Of a stretch of 64,000 nucleotides of DNA, positions 63,819 to 64,000 are shown piece after piece; the first letter of the stretch is position 1; each line of letters begins with the position of its first letter. A program made the translations under genes and the position numbers. The stretch covers positions 2,418,001 to 2,482,000 of the forward strand of contig JAETXT010000007.1 in assembly GCA_019188255.1 (NCBI GenBank), read 5' to 3'. The notes under the pieces were generated by a model that saw only the letters and a program-made list of their open reading frames with translations, was not told where the DNA came from and made no database searches. The DNA is from Verticillium longisporum (taxonomy: Eukaryota > Ascomycota > Sordariomycetes > Glomerellales > Plectosphaerellaceae).

Positions 63819-64000
63819 GGCTTTTGCGGTGGGGGCGGAAGTGAATAAAGGGGAAACGTCTCTTGTGCCACCGGCCTTGTGGGTAAGGTGATGATGATCT
63901 GGTTGATGATGATGATGGCGATGCTGTAAGTGACGTGGATGGGTGGGTGGTGTTGAGGAGGTGAGCTGAGGTAGGTAGCTCGAGCTCGAGCTTGAGCTCG
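63819..64000. other. Upstream region of ureidoglycolate lyase at window edge
   Basis: 182 bp with ATGATG repeats (63890-63925) and a GAGCTCGAGCTCGAGCTTGA near-palindrome at the edge. No gene seen. Confidence 0.4.

Overview
This window is nuclear DNA of a filamentous ascomycete, most likely a Sordariomycete and probably Hypocreales. Genes carry many short GT-AG introns (mostly 50-110 nt, with CTAAC/CTGAC-type branch points), are unclustered on both strands with long GC-rich spacers, and match fungal families: Dim1, Prp6, Mug65, PP2C, Axl2, bifunctional His7, ornithine decarboxylase antizyme, Sdh5, Yippee, Dug1, Mpe1, Get3, SUR7/PalI, an EF-hand NADPH oxidase and ureidoglycolate lyase. No rRNA, tRNA or CRISPR was recognised.

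Layout. 0-7.5 kb: a Vac7-like gene running off the left edge, a 4.3 kb gene-poor stretch, then the 18S rRNA dimethylase DIM1, divergent from the splicing factor PRP6 (8-10.8 kb). 11-18 kb: a small calcofluor-white-hypersensitivity-type protein, a dysferlin-domain (Mug65-like) protein and a KH/PPR-type protein. 18.8-28.4 kb: PP2C phosphatase, Axl2-like cadherin-domain membrane protein, and methyltransferase EFM6. 30-36 kb: a secreted double-psi-barrel protein, a TFIIIC small subunit, and histidine-pathway HIS7 with a perfect Gcn4/CPC1 site in its promoter. 36-37 kb: ODC antizyme with a clear UCC-UGA +1 programmed frameshift. 37.5-37.8 kb: a 278-bp MITE with perfect 30-bp inverted repeats and a 5-bp target duplication. 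38.5-49 kb: SDHAF2, Yippee protein, glutathione-degrading dipeptidase DUG1, polyadenylation factor MPE1 and tail-anchored-protein ATPase GET3. 49-64 kb: two proteins of unknown function, a SUR7/PalI membrane protein, 5-hydroxyisourate hydrolase, a GMC-oxidoreductase-like relic, the EF-hand NADPH oxidase and ureidoglycolate lyase.

A striking global property is that many conserved genes are broken by single-base indels, mostly in homopolymers (VAC7, PTC2, PRP6, RlpA-like, HIS7, antizyme, MPE1, NOX, ureidoglycolate lyase). Since several of these are housekeeping genes, I read most of them as consensus-sequence errors. The antizyme frameshift is different: it has the family-specific stop context and the expected protein on both sides, and is a real recoding site. 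Genes with indels are given as one CDS span with the break positions described.
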